DNA from: Microbacterium sp. MAH-37
GTDB lineage: Bacteria > Actinomycetota > Actinomycetes > Actinomycetales > Microbacteriaceae
NCBI RefSeq assembly: GCF_009758255.1
Contig: NZ_WSEN01000007.1
Coordinates: forward strand, 1-64,000
DNA: 64,000 nt
Direction: 5' to 3'
In this document: in pieces, positions 53,712-62,798 of the stretch
Position numbering within the stretch: the first letter of the stretch is position 1
Layout: each line of letters starts with the position of its first letter
The notes under the pieces: generated by a model
The model's database searches: none
The model's input: only the letters and a program-made list of their open reading frames with translations
What the model was told of the DNA's origin: nothing
Translations under genes and position numbers: made by a program

Positions 53712-55817
53712 TCAGCCAGCGAGGCCGAAGCGGTCCAGCATCCAGGCCAGCGCGAACGCGCGCTCGCGCCAGGCGTTGTAGCGCCCGCTCACTCCGCCGT
53801 GCCCTGCGGCCATCTCGCACTTCAGCAGCACGTCGTCGGCGCCCGCGAACCGGAGAGCGGCCACCCACTTGGCAGGCTCCACGTACAGCACACGGGTGTC
53901 ATTGATCGAGGTGATCGCAAGGATCGGCGGGTACGCGGCATCCGTCCTGATGTTCTCGTACGGCGTGTACGACTTCATGTACCTGTACACCTCGGGGTCG
54001 TGCAGCGGGTCGCCCCACTCGTCCCACTCGACGACAGTCAGGGGGAGCGACGGATCGAGGATCGACGTCAGCGCGTCGACGAAGGGCACTTCGGCCAGGA
54101 TGCCGGTGAACAGCTCGGGCGCGAGGTTGGCGACCGCGCCCATCAGCAGGCCCCCGGCGCTGCCACCCTCCGCGATCATCCGATCCGGAGTCGTGACACC
54201 CGCATCCACCAGGTGCTGCGCGCACGCGATGAAGTCGGTGAATGTGTTGCGCTTGCGCAGCATCTTGCCGTCGTCGTACCAGTGCCGGCCCATCTCGCCG
54301 CCGCCGCGCACATGCGCGATCGCGAACACCACACCGCGGTCGAGCATGGAGAGGCGCATGGGGGAGAAGCCGGGATCCATCGACGACTCGTAGGAGCCGT
54401 AGCCGTAGAGGTGCACCGGGCGGGGCTCCGCACCCGGTTCGCCGAACGAGCGCCGCCACACGAGCGAGATCGGCACCTGAGCGCCGTCCTCCGCCGTCGC
54501 CCAGAGCCGGCGCTGGTCGTAGTCGGCGGGGTCGTACCCGCCGAGCACCGCCTGCTGCTTGCGCACCAGACGCTCACCTGTCGCGACGTCGAGGTCCATC
54601 ACGGTCGAAGGGGTGATGAACGAGACGTAGCCCATCCGCAGCAGCGGGGCGTGCCACTCCGGATTGCCGGAGAACCACGCCGAGTACAGCGGCTCGTCGA
54701 ACTCCAGCTCGTCGAGCACGTCATCGGCGTAGGACAGCAGGGCGATCTGTCCCAGCCCCTCGCGGCGGTACTCGACGGTCGCGAAGTCGCGGAAGCAGTC
54801 GACCTCGAGGATCCGGCGACCCGGCGTGTGCGGCAGCACGACGCGGCGCTCGCCCTGCGGGTCGGAGGCCGGCACGGCGACGAGCTCGAAGTCGAGGGCG
54901 CCGTCGTTGTGCAGCACGTACAGCACGTCCTCGCCGTCGATCACGGCATGGTCGATCTCGTACTCCACGCCGTCACGGCGCGGCCAGACCACCCGACCGC
55001 CCGCGGTGAGATCGGCGAAGTCGAACAGGCGCGCCTCGCTGGTGATCTTCGAGCCCATCTCGACGACCAGGTACTTCTTGCTGCGGGTGATCCCCGCGCC
55101 GAGCCAGAACCGCTCGTCTGGTTCGTGGAACAGCTTCACATCCTCGGCCACAGGCGTGCCCAGCCGGTGCAGCCAGAGGGTGTCCGGCCGCCAGGCCTCG
55201 TCGCGCGTGGTGTAGAGGATCGCGCTGCCGTCCGGGGTGAAGAACGCCTGCCCCGTGTTCTCGATGACGTCGTCGAAGTCGGCGCCGGTCGCGAGGTCGC
55301 GCGCGTGCACGGTGTACAGCTCGTCTCCCTCGACATCCACAGACCACAGCATCCGCGTGCCGTCGTCCGAGACGTCGAACGCGCCGAGCGAGAAGAACTC
55401 GTGCCCCTCGGCCTCGACGTTGCCGTCGAGCAGCACCTGCTCGCCGGGCACGGGTTCGCCGGGCAGCAGCTTCGGAGGAGTCCAGTCGTCGGCGGATGCC
55501 GCGGTGCGGCACTGGATGCCGTACTGTGCGCCCTCCTCGGTGCGGCCGTAGTACCACCAGTCGCCCTGGCGCGTCGGCACCGAGAGGTCGGTCTCCTGCA
55601 CGCGGCCCTTGACCTCCTGGAAGAGGCGCTCGCGCAGCGCGTCGAGGTGCGACGTGCGCTGCTCGGTGTACGCGTTCTCGGCCTCGAGGTGGGCGACCAC
55701 CTCCGGATCCTCCTTGGCGCGGAGCCATTCGTAGGGGTCGTCGAAGGTGTCGCCGTGGTGGGTGCGGGGCGCGGGGCGGCGCGCCGCGACGGGTGCGCTC
55801 GTGGTCTGCTCGGTCAC
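53712..55817 (-). CDS. ptrB: Oligopeptidase B (S9 prolyl oligopeptidase family)
   Basis: This 701-aa cytoplasmic serine peptidase is predicted to cleave short peptides after basic residues. It has an N-terminal segment DPYEWLRAKEDPEVVAHLEAENAYTE, a seven-bladed propeller region, and a C-terminal alpha/beta hydrolase domain. The nucleophile is in EGGSAGGLLMGAVAN, Asp is in SINDTRVLYVEP, and His is in AAGHGGVSGRY. The GTG start follows TAGCGT by six bases, consistent with a leaderless message. It diverges from the PiT transporter gene. Confidence 0.92.
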   Translation of the reverse strand: MTEQTTSAPVAARRPAPRTHHGDTFDDPYEWLRAKEDPEVVAHLEAENAYTEQRTSHLDALRERLFQEVKGRVQETDLSVPTRQGDWWYYGRTEEGAQYGIQCRTAASADDWTPPKLLPGEPVPGEQVLLDGNVEAEGHEFFSLGAFDVSDDGTRMLWSVDVEGDELYTVHARDLATGADFDDVIENTGQAFFTPDGSAILYTTRDEAWRPDTLWLHRLGTPVAEDVKLFHEPDERFWLGAGITRSKKYLVVEMGSKITSEARLFDFADLTAGGRVVWPRRDGVEYEIDHAVIDGEDVLYVLHNDGALDFELVAVPASDPQGERRVVLPHTPGRRILEVDCFRDFATVEYRREGLGQIALLSYADDVLDELEFDEPLYSAWFSGNPEWHAPLLRMGYVSFITPSTVMDLDVATGERLVRKQQAVLGGYDPADYDQRRLWATAEDGAQVPISLVWRRSFGEPGAEPRPVHLYGYGSYESSMDPGFSPMRLSMLDRGVVFAIAHVRGGGEMGRHWYDDGKMLRKRNTFTDFIACAQHLVDAGVTTPDRMIAEGGSAGGLLMGAVANLAPELFTGILAEVPFVDALTSILDPSLPLTVVEWDEWGDPLHDPEVYRYMKSYTPYENIRTDAAYPPILAITSINDTRVLYVEPAKWVAALRFAGADDVLLKCEMAAGHGGVSGRYNAWRERAFALAWMLDRFGLAG

Positions 55818-55969
55818 CCTCCCACGCTACCGGGCGCGAGTTGACCGAGGGGGAGCAGGGTGGGAGGATTCAGAAGGGCCGATTAACGGATCTGATACCC
55901 ACGGTGAACTCTTCGTTCGTCACGCCGACCTCGTCGGCACTGTCTCTGCATCTTCAACGAAAGCGACCG

Positions 55970-57436
55970 GTGGAAACCGCAGCCCTCATCGTCGTGCTGG
56001 TCATCGCGCTGGCACTGTTCTTCGACTTCACGAACGGCTTCCACGACACCGCCAACGCGATGGCGACGCCCATCGCCACCGGTGCTCTCAAGCCCAAGAC
56101 CGCTGTGCTCCTGGCCGCGGTGCTGAACCTGGTCGGCGCGTTCCTGTCCACCGAGGTGGCCAAGACCGTCTCGGGCGGCATCGTCCGCGAGGATCAGATC
56201 GATCACAGCCTGCTGCCCTCGCTGATCTTCGCCGGGCTCATCGGCGCGATCACCTGGAACATGCTCACCTGGCTGCTCGGTCTGCCCTCGAGCTCGTCGC
56301 ACGCGCTGTTCGGCGGCCTGATCGGCGCGACTCTGGTCGGCGTCGGCGTGGGCGGCATCAACTTCGGCGTGGTGCTCTCGAAGGTCGTGCTCCCGGCGCT
56401 CATCGCTCCGGTCACCGCCGGTCTGATCGCCTTCGCGGCGACGAAGGTCGCGTACGGCATCACCCGGCGCTACGACGGCAAGCCCGACGGACGCTCCGGC
56501 TTCCGGTGGGGGCAGATCTTCACCTCGTCGATGGTCGCGCTCGCACACGGCACGAACGACGCGCAGAAGACGATGGGCGTGATCACTCTCGCCCTGATCA
56601 CCGTCGGCTGGCAGACCGGCGACCCCGGCAGCGCGGACTATCACAACCCGGAGTTCTGGGTGATCGTGGCCTGCGCGTTCACCATCGCCCTGGGCACCTA
56701 CCTCGGCGGCTGGCGCATCATCCGCACGCTCGGCAAGGGGCTCACCGAGGTGAAGCCGGCGCAGGGCTTCTCCGCCGAGAGCTCGACGGCCGCCACCATC
56801 CTCGCCTCCAGCGCCTTCGGATTCGCGCTCTCGACGACCCAGGTCGCCTCCGGCTCCGTGATCGGCTCCGGTCTCGGCCGACGTGGTTCCACGGTGCGCT
56901 GGCGCACCGCGGGGCGCATCGCCCTGGGCTGGCTGCTGACGCTGCCGGCCGCCGGAGCGGTCGGAGCGGTCGCCGCGCTCTTCGTCGTCTGGCTCGGCGG
57001 CTGGGGCGTGATCATCGATGCGATCGCCGCAGTGGCCATCATCGTGGGGCTGTTCCTGAAGTCCCGCAAGAACGCGGTCACGGCGAGCAATGCGATGAGC
57101 GACGTCGCCGAATCCGGCCACGCGATCGATCTGCCCGACGTGCCGGGCCCGACCCGCCGCACCAGCCGCATCGAGCTGATGCGTGCGCTCGAGCGCGCGG
57201 AGCGCAAGGCCGATGAGGCCGAGCGCGCGGCGCAGAAGGCCAAGAAGCTGAAGAAGAAGGGCGGAACGCCCGGCGAGGTCAAGGCCGCGCGGAAGGCGGC
57301 TGAGCGCGCCGCGCAGAAGTACGCCGAGGCCGATCAGGCGGCCAAGGAGTGGGAGGAGCTCAGCGGCAGCCGACGCAAGCGCGCGGAACTCGCCGAATGG
57401 GACCTCGACATCGATGAGCAGGAGGACGCACGATGA
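55970..57436 (+). CDS. pit: Low-affinity inorganic phosphate transporter (PiT family)
   Basis: This 488-aa integral membrane protein with about 10 helices takes up metal-phosphate with protons. Family repeats are visible as FDFTNGFHDTANAMA and SMVALAHGTNDAQKTMGV, each carrying the conserved G-x-N-D/H-D-x-x-N/K pattern, with LPSSSSHALFGGLIGA between. The C-terminal 85 residues form an unusual highly charged Lys/Arg/Glu/Ala-rich helix with probable coiled coil. The GTG at 55970 gives the usual ETAALIVVLVIAL start. A GTG at 55904 is in frame but adds a non-homologous segment. The stop overlaps the next gene by four bases. Confidence 0.9.
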   Translation: METAALIVVLVIALALFFDFTNGFHDTANAMATPIATGALKPKTAVLLAAVLNLVGAFLSTEVAKTVSGGIVREDQIDHSLLPSLIFAGLIGAITWNMLTWLLGLPSSSSHALFGGLIGATLVGVGVGGINFGVVLSKVVLPALIAPVTAGLIAFAATKVAYGITRRYDGKPDGRSGFRWGQIFTSSMVALAHGTNDAQKTMGVITLALITVGWQTGDPGSADYHNPEFWVIVACAFTIALGTYLGGWRIIRTLGKGLTEVKPAQGFSAESSTAATILASSAFGFALSTTQVASGSVIGSGLGRRGSTVRWRTAGRIALGWLLTLPAAGAVGAVAALFVVWLGGWGVIIDAIAAVAIIVGLFLKSRKNAVTASNAMSDVAESGHAIDLPDVPGPTRRTSRIELMRALERAERKADEAERAAQKAKKLKKKGGTPGEVKAARKAAERAAQKYAEADQAAKEWEELSGSRRKRAELAEWDLDIDEQEDAR

Positions 57437-57768
57437 GCGTCGAGATCGACTGGATCGCCTTCGGCTACGTCTTCTTCGCCGCGCTCGTGGGCGCGGTCGC
57501 CATCGTGTTGTTCTACTCGCTGGGGCTTCGCATGCTCGTGCGCGCCGGTCGCATCCCGGTGGTCTCGCCGGCGGAGTTCACCGACGCGATCACCGTGCTC
57601 TCCGACAAGGAGATCCGCCGCGCCGAGAAGCAGGCGGCCAAAGCGGCGAAGAAGAGTCCGCTGACCGAGGCGCAGAAGTCGCTGGCCTTCGTGGCGGCGA
57701 TCGGATGCTTCGTACTCTGCGGCGCAGCGGTGCTCGGCGGCATCACCCTGATCGTGATCGGGCACTGA
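57433..57768 (+). CDS. Small membrane protein coupled to the phosphate transporter
   Basis: The 111-aa product has two predicted transmembrane helices (residues 8-28 and 85-108) with a charged Lys/Ala-rich cytoplasmic segment between them (RRAEKQAAKAAKK). ATGA overlap with the PiT gene indicates coupled translation. Its position suggests an accessory subunit of the transporter, but no function is established. Confidence 0.72.
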   Translation: MSVEIDWIAFGYVFFAALVGAVAIVLFYSLGLRMLVRAGRIPVVSPAEFTDAITVLSDKEIRRAEKQAAKAAKKSPLTEAQKSLAFVAAIGCFVLCGAAVLGGITLIVIGH

Positions 57769-57786
57769 CCGCCCTATCATGAGGGC

Positions 57787-58695
57787 ATGACCGCCCTTCC
57801 CGCGTTCGGTCGTCACGAGGCGGCGTCGCACACGATCATCCACCTCAGCGACCCGCACCTGCTCGCCGGGGGAGCGCGGCACGCCGGCGGGGCGGACTCC
57901 GACGCCAATCTCGAGCGCACCCTGCAGGCCGTGCGCCGTGTGCATCCGGCGCCGTCGGCCATCGTCGTCACCGGCGACCTCACCGACTTCGGCGAGCCGG
58001 ACGCGTACCGCCGGCTGCGTGCCGCGCTCGAACCGGTGGCCGCCGAGCTCGGCTGCCCGATCGTCTGGGTGGCGGGCAATCACGACGAGCGGCCGGCGAT
58101 GCGGGCTGAGCTGTTCGACGCCGAGGCGACCGAGGAACCCGTCACCGGGGTCTGGAACCTCGACGGTCTGCGCCTGATCGCCCTGGACTCGAGCGTGCCC
58201 GGGTGGCACCACGGCGACCTCGACGTGGAGCAGCTGGACTGGCTGGCCGAGCAGTTGCGCACGCACGCCCCGCACGGCACTCTGCTGGCGTTGCACCACC
58301 CGCCGCTGCCATCGCACCTGCCGCTGTTCGACATCCTCGAGCTGCGGCACCAGGACGAGTTCGCCGACGTCGTCCGCGGCACCGACGTCCGCGGCATCCT
58401 CGCGGGGCACCTGCACTACTCCTCGTCCGGCATGTTCGCCGGCGTGCCGGTGAGTGTCGCCTCGTCGACGTGCTACTCGATGAACGTCGCGCTGCCGGCT
58501 GCAGAGGTCAACGGGATGGATGCCGGGCAGTCGTTCCATCTGGTCCACGTGTACCCCGACACGATCACGCACACGGTCGTCCCGGTCGTCGACGCACCGA
58601 CCGGCGACTTCTTCTCGGAGGAGTGGGTGCGCGAGATGGCGGCGCTGACTCCGGAGCAGCGGCTGGAGGCGTTCTCGCGCAAGCCCCCGGCGTAG
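57787..58695 (+). CDS. CpdA-like calcineurin-type phosphoesterase
   Basis: The 302-aa metallophosphoesterase has all five family motifs: HLSDPHL, VVTGDLTDFG, VAGNHDE, LHHPPLP and AGHLHYSS. It most resembles 3',5'-cyclic-nucleotide phosphodiesterases of the CpdA/Rv0805 class, so a role in cAMP turnover is likely but not certain. It has no signal peptide and is cytoplasmic. TATCAT lies six bases before the ATG, indicating a leaderless start. Its TAG stop forms part of the -10 box of the aspA promoter (TAGACT). Confidence 0.86.
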   Translation: MTALPAFGRHEAASHTIIHLSDPHLLAGGARHAGGADSDANLERTLQAVRRVHPAPSAIVVTGDLTDFGEPDAYRRLRAALEPVAAELGCPIVWVAGNHDERPAMRAELFDAEATEEPVTGVWNLDGLRLIALDSSVPGWHHGDLDVEQLDWLAEQLRTHAPHGTLLALHHPPLPSHLPLFDILELRHQDEFADVVRGTDVRGILAGHLHYSSSGMFAGVPVSVASSTCYSMNVALPAAEVNGMDAGQSFHLVHVYPDTITHTVVPVVDAPTGDFFSEEWVREMAALTPEQRLEAFSRKPPA

Positions 58696-58698
58696 ACT
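58693..58698 (+). promoter_or_regulatory. -10 box of aspA overlapping the preceding stop codon
   Basis: TAGACT begins with the stop codon of the phosphoesterase gene. About 50 bases of leader follow, including a GGGGG/CCCCC hairpin (about 58700-58712), and AAGGATG lies before the aspA ATG. Confidence 0.45.
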
Positions 58699-58749
58699 GG
58701 GGGCATCCCCCGCTTTCCGGTAACCGCTGAACACCCACAAGGATGTGAC

Positions 58750-60201
58750 ATGGCCGCTGACGCGCCTGCCCGCACTCGCACCGAGACCGATTCGATCGGA
58801 AGCATGGAGATCCCCGTGGACGCCTATTACGGCGTGCACACGCTCCGTGCCGAGGAGAACTTCCCGATCACGAAGCGCCCGATCTCGGTGTATCCCGACC
58901 TCGTGGTCGGTCTCGCCATGGTCAAGCAGGCCAGTGCGCGAGCAAACAAGGAGATCGGGGTGCTCGACCCCGAGCGCGCGGACCTCATCGACAGGGCCGC
59001 GCAGCGCGTGATCGACGGCGAGTTCCACGACCAGTTCGTGGTGGGCGTCATCCAGGGCGGCGCCGGCACCTCGACGAACATGAACGCGAACGAGGTCATC
59101 ACCAACATCGCGCTCGAGATGGCCGGGCGGGAGAAGGGCGACTACGACTTCCTGTCGCCGATCGACCACACCAACCGCAGCCAGTCCACCAACGACGTGT
59201 ACCCGACGGCGGTCAAGATCGGCCTGTCGCTGACCCTGCGATCGCTGCTCGAGGAGCTCGATCTGCTGCGCGGCTCGTTCCTGAAGAAGTCGCGCGAGTT
59301 CCACGACATCCTCAAGGTGGGCCGCACCCAGCTGCAGGACGCCGTGCCGATGACGCTCGGCCAGGAGTTCCACGGTTTCGCATCGACTCTCGGCTTCGAC
59401 CACGCCCGTCTGACGGAGAACGCGTCGCTGCTGTTCGAGATCAACATGGGCGCCACCGCGATCGGCACCGGCATCACCACGCACCCGGCCTACGCCCCGG
59501 CCGTGCTCAAGCACCTGCGCAAGATCACCGGTCTCGATCTGCAGACCGCCAGCGACCTGGTCGAGGCGACCAGCGACACCGGCTCGTTCATGTCGTTCTC
59601 GTCGTCGCTCAAGCGCAACGCCATGAAGCTCTCCAAGATCTGCAACGACCTGCGTCTGCTCTCGTCGGGTCCGCAGGCGGGCCTCGGCGAGATCAACCTC
59701 CCGGCGATGCAGGCCGGGTCGAGCATCATGCCCGGCAAGGTGAACCCTGTCATCCCCGAGGTCGTCAACCAGGTGGCCTTCGCGGTCGCCGGCGCCGACA
59801 TGACCGTCACGATGGCGGCCGAGGCCGGCCAGCTGCAGCTGAACGCCTTCGAGCCGGTCATCGCGCACTCGATCTTCCAGTCCATCACCTGGATGCGCCA
59901 GGCCATGTGGACGCTGCGCGTCAACTGCGTCGACGGCATCACCGCGAACACCGACCGCCTCGGAGCGATGGTGGGCGCGTCGGTGGGCGTGGTCACCGCT
60001 CTCACCCCGTTCATCGGGTACGCGGCATCCGCCGCGCTGGCGAAGACGGCACTGCTGACCAACCGCAACGTCGCCGACCTCGTCGTCGAGGCAGGTCTGA
60101 TGACCCGCGAAGAGGTCACCAAGCAGCTCTCGCCGGCGCGCCTGTCCGGTCTCGAGACGATCACCGCCGCGATCCCCGTGATCGCCGCCGAGGACGACTG
60201 A
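58750..60201 (+). CDS. aspA: Aspartate ammonia-lyase
   Basis: Aspartase reversibly deaminates L-aspartate to fumarate and ammonia in the cytoplasm. The 483-aa protein has IPVDAYYGVHTLRAEENFPI, GGAGTSTNMNANEVI, HTNRSQSTNDVYPTA, the His-containing GRTQLQDAVPMTLGQEF and the superfamily signature GSSIMPGKVNPVIPE. Class II fumarase is the alternative, but YYGVHTLRAEENF fits aspartase better. The gene has its own promoter overlapping the preceding stop. Confidence 0.92.
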   Translation: MAADAPARTRTETDSIGSMEIPVDAYYGVHTLRAEENFPITKRPISVYPDLVVGLAMVKQASARANKEIGVLDPERADLIDRAAQRVIDGEFHDQFVVGVIQGGAGTSTNMNANEVITNIALEMAGREKGDYDFLSPIDHTNRSQSTNDVYPTAVKIGLSLTLRSLLEELDLLRGSFLKKSREFHDILKVGRTQLQDAVPMTLGQEFHGFASTLGFDHARLTENASLLFEINMGATAIGTGITTHPAYAPAVLKHLRKITGLDLQTASDLVEATSDTGSFMSFSSSLKRNAMKLSKICNDLRLLSSGPQAGLGEINLPAMQAGSSIMPGKVNPVIPEVVNQVAFAVAGADMTVTMAAEAGQLQLNAFEPVIAHSIFQSITWMRQAMWTLRVNCVDGITANTDRLGAMVGASVGVVTALTPFIGYAASAALAKTALLTNRNVADLVVEAGLMTREEVTKQLSPARLSGLETITAAIPVIAAEDD

Positions 60202-60228
60202 GCGCCCTGCGCCAATAGGCTGTCCTCC

Positions 60229-61476
60229 ATGACCTCCGGAGGACAGCCGCCCGCCTACGGTCCGCCGCCCGCGCAGGGCGGCGGACCGCAGGCGTATCAG
60301 CCGCCGCGGCCGGCGTACCCGTCGGTGCTGGCGAAGAACCCGATGCGCGTCGCGCCGCAGGCGCCCGCCGCCCCGGCGCCCAGTCCGGCACTGCCCGCGC
60401 TGCCGACGCCGGTGCGCAAGGGCCGGACGATGTCGTTCTGGATGTTCGGCGTGCTCGCGTTCCTGCTGCTGCAGCTGATCGGCTACTTCGTGAACGCCCT
60501 GGGCGCCGGGGCATCCGTGCTCGGCCTGGTCCTCGCGCTCGTGCCGCTGTCGATCGTGCTGCTCGGAGTCTGGCTCATCGACCGTTGGGAACCCGAACCG
60601 CGCAGCCTGGTCGCCTTCGCGCTGGCCTGGGGCGCCATCGCCGCGGTCGGCATCGCGCTGCTCGTCGATCGGGGCCTCGGGCAGGTCTTCGGAGACCGTC
60701 CAGACGCCCTCACCGCGGTGGTCCAGGCACCGCTGGTGGAGGAGGTCGGCAAGGGCCTCGGCGTCTTCCTGATCTACGTGTTCGCGCGCCGTGCCTTCGA
60801 CGGGCCGGTCGACGGGGTGGTCTACGGCGCTCTGGTCGGTGCCGGCTTCGCCTTCACCGAGAACATCCAGTACTTCGCGATCAGCCTGCACGAGGGCGGG
60901 GGGCAGCAGCTGACCGCGACGTTCGTGGTGCGCGGTCTGATGTCGCCGTTCGCGCACGCGATGTTCACCTCGCTCACCGGCTTCGCGATCGGCCTGGCGG
61001 CGCGACGTGGCGCGAGCGCACAGAGCGCCTTCGGCGCCGGATGCCTCGGAGTGCTCGGCGCCGTCGCGCTGCACGCGCTGTGGAACGGGTCCTCGCTGTT
61101 CGGGGACTTCTTCCCGCTGTATCTCACGATGCAGGTGCCCCTTTTCGTCGGCTTCATCCTGGGCATCATCGCGCTGCGGCGCGAAGAGTCGCGGCTGACC
61201 AGGGAGCGGCTCGGCGACTATGCGCGGGCGGGCTGGTTCACGCCCGAGGAGGTCACCATGCTCGCGACGGCGGCAGGCCGGCGGACGGCGATGAAGTGGG
61301 CGTCGTCGCTGCGCGGCGACCGCCGACCGCTGATGAAGTCGTTCATCCGGGATGCCACCGAGCTGGCCGCGGTGCGGCAGCGGGCCATCACCGGCCACGA
61401 CAGGTACGCCGCAGCGGACGAGCACGCCCTGCTGGTGAGGACGCGGGCGACGCGGGCGGCGCTGCTGGCGTACTGA
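60229..61476 (+). CDS. PrsW-family intramembrane metalloprotease
   Basis: The 415-aa protein starts with a cytoplasmic Pro/Gly/Gln/Tyr-rich region of about 65 residues, then about eight transmembrane helices. Conserved PrsW-type motifs are VEEVGKGLGVFLIY (Glu-Glu pair), FAFTENIQYF and HAMFTSLTGFAIG with the metal-binding His. A later LHALWN adds another. Relatives cleave anti-sigma factors or other membrane proteins. A soluble C-terminal tail of about 90 residues follows. TAGGCT precedes the ATG by seven bases. This is the second regulatory intramembrane protease in the window, alongside rip. Confidence 0.87.
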   Translation: MTSGGQPPAYGPPPAQGGGPQAYQPPRPAYPSVLAKNPMRVAPQAPAAPAPSPALPALPTPVRKGRTMSFWMFGVLAFLLLQLIGYFVNALGAGASVLGLVLALVPLSIVLLGVWLIDRWEPEPRSLVAFALAWGAIAAVGIALLVDRGLGQVFGDRPDALTAVVQAPLVEEVGKGLGVFLIYVFARRAFDGPVDGVVYGALVGAGFAFTENIQYFAISLHEGGGQQLTATFVVRGLMSPFAHAMFTSLTGFAIGLAARRGASAQSAFGAGCLGVLGAVALHALWNGSSLFGDFFPLYLTMQVPLFVGFILGIIALRREESRLTRERLGDYARAGWFTPEEVTMLATAAGRRTAMKWASSLRGDRRPLMKSFIRDATELAAVRQRAITGHDRYAAADEHALLVRTRATRAALLAY

Positions 61477-61511
61477 CGGTCGCGGCCGCTGAGCTGCCAG
61501 GCCATTGACAG

Positions 61512-61563
61512 ACTCAGCGCCCGGTGCTGCGGCGATGCCTGCAAGCGAATCCGGGCGCTGAGT
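61512..61563. repeat. Inverted repeat with 26-base loop
   Basis: ACTCAGCGCCCGG (61512-61524) and CCGGGCGCTGAGT (61551-61563) are perfect 13-base complements separated by 26 bases. The loop has further partial self-complementarity. It lies between prsW and the FKBP gene and may be a terminator, a small structured RNA or a repeat element. Confidence 0.6.
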
Positions 61564-61674
61564 TGATCTGTACCCAGGGTGCATCACCGGATGGGAAGTG
61601 TCAAGAGTCGCCTGTTCGCTCTCGGCGCGCATCCTCGCGTTGACCGTGCGCGGGGCGTCCGGTTACATGGAGGC

Positions 61675-62043
61675 ATGACTGATCGCACAAAGCCCGAGTT
61701 CGACGCCCCCACCGGCGAGGCTCCCGCGGAGCTCGTCATCCGCGACATCATCGCCGGCGACGGCGCCGAGGCGAAGCCCGGCGACACCGTCACGGTGCAC
61801 TACGCGGGCGTCGAATACGACACCGGCGAGGAGTTCGACTCGTCCTGGGGTCGTGGCGAGACCATCCAGTTCCCGCTGCGCGGCCTGATCCAGGGCTGGC
61901 AGGAGGGCATCCCCGGCATGAAGGTCGGCGGACGCCGCGAGCTGGTCATCCCGCCGCACCTGGCCTACGGTCCCGCCGGGGCGGGGCACTTCCTGTCCGG
62001 GAAGACGCTGATCTTCATCATCGATCTCGTCAACGTCGGCTGA
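61675..62043 (+). CDS. Cytoplasmic FKBP-type peptidyl-prolyl isomerase
   Basis: This compact 122-aa FKBP has the complete domain: VTVHYAGVEYDTGEEFDSSW, FPLRGLIQGWQEGIPGMKVGGRRELVIPPHLAYG, and TLIFIIDLVNVG. Active-site residues (Tyr, Phe, Asp, Trp, and Tyr of LAYG) are kept. The ATG at 61675 directly follows GGAGGC. An upstream in-frame start would add 32 non-homologous residues. A strong hairpin lies after the stop. Confidence 0.92.
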   Translation: MTDRTKPEFDAPTGEAPAELVIRDIIAGDGAEAKPGDTVTVHYAGVEYDTGEEFDSSWGRGETIQFPLRGLIQGWQEGIPGMKVGGRRELVIPPHLAYGPAGAGHFLSGKTLIFIIDLVNVG

Positions 62044-62053
62044 CATCATCTCC

Positions 62054-62088
62054 GAGGCCCTCGTCCGCAGCATGCGGGCGGGGGCCTC
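62054..62088 (+). terminator. Hairpin after the FKBP gene
   Basis: A 16-position stem with two wobble pairs (62054-62069 with 62073-62088) and a GCA loop lies ten bases after the FKBP stop. No T run follows, but the stem is long and GC-rich. Confidence 0.7.
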
Positions 62089-62190
62089 CGTCACTCCGGA
62101 ACGTTTCTCACTCTCGGGAATACATCCATTTGCATGTAAGTTGTAACCCGTGTCGCCGATCGGCGGCAACGACTTCCCCCAAGGAGCAGC

Positions 62191-62742
62191 ATGAGCACCA
62201 TCGACGTCCCCGGCTACCGCGCCGGCACCTGGACCCTCGACCCTTCGCACAGCGAGGTCACCTTCAGCGTTCGCCACATGATGATCTCGAAGGTGCGCGG
62301 CAGCTTCGGCGTGAAGAGCGCGACCCTGATCGCCCCGGAGAACCCGCTCGAGGCCAAGGTCGAGGCCAGCGTCGATGTCACCTCGATCGACACCAACGAC
62401 GAGAACCGTGACGCGCACCTGCGTTCCGCCGACTTCTTCGACACCGAGAACCACCCCACCATGGACTTCGTGTCGACCGGTGCCCGCGTCGAGGACGGCG
62501 ACCTGTTCGTCGACGGCGACCTGACCATCCGCGGCATCACCAAGCCGGTCAGCTTCGCGCTGGACTTCGGCGGCTTCGGCACCGACCCGTGGGGCAACTA
62601 CAAGGCCGGCGCTTCCGCCAGCGCGACCATCAACCGCGAGGACTTCGGCCTCACCTGGAACCAGGCCCTCGAGACCGGCGGCGTCCTGGTCGGCAAGGAC
62701 ATCAAGATCAACCTCGACCTGCAGGGTTCGCTGCAGGCCTGA
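62191..62742 (+). CDS. YceI-family lipid-binding protein
   Basis: This 183-aa lipocalin-like beta-barrel protein has the family features GTWTLDPSHSEVTFSVRHMMISKVRG, SIDTNDENRDAHLRSADFFD and DLTIRGITKPVSFALDF. Relatives bind polyisoprenoids or fatty-acid derivatives. No signal peptide is visible, so the protein is probably cytoplasmic, as in many actinobacteria. AAGGAG precedes the ATG, and an AT-rich stretch around 62120-62145 likely contains the promoter. Confidence 0.92.
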   Translation: MSTIDVPGYRAGTWTLDPSHSEVTFSVRHMMISKVRGSFGVKSATLIAPENPLEAKVEASVDVTSIDTNDENRDAHLRSADFFDTENHPTMDFVSTGARVEDGDLFVDGDLTIRGITKPVSFALDFGGFGTDPWGNYKAGASASATINREDFGLTWNQALETGGVLVGKDIKINLDLQGSLQA

Positions 62743-62752
62743 TCGCCACACT

Positions 62753-62794
62753 GCGAGAGGGGTGCGGATGCTGCGGCATCCGCACCCCTCTCGC
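62753..62794. terminator. Perfect 19-bp bidirectional terminator hairpin
   Basis: A 19-base arm at 62753-62771 is exactly complementary to 62776-62794 around a TGCG loop. It lies between the convergent yceI-type and EamA genes and is the strongest hairpin in the window. Confidence 0.85.
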
Positions 62795-62798
62795 ATGT

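Noticed and set aside
57334..61632. A continuous minus-strand frame of more than 1400 codons antisense to pit, cpdA-like, aspA and prsW genes
   Set aside because: Its translation is dominated by Arg, Gly, His and Asp without any domain, and the plus-strand genes beneath it are all clear family members. It is a product of GC-rich third positions.
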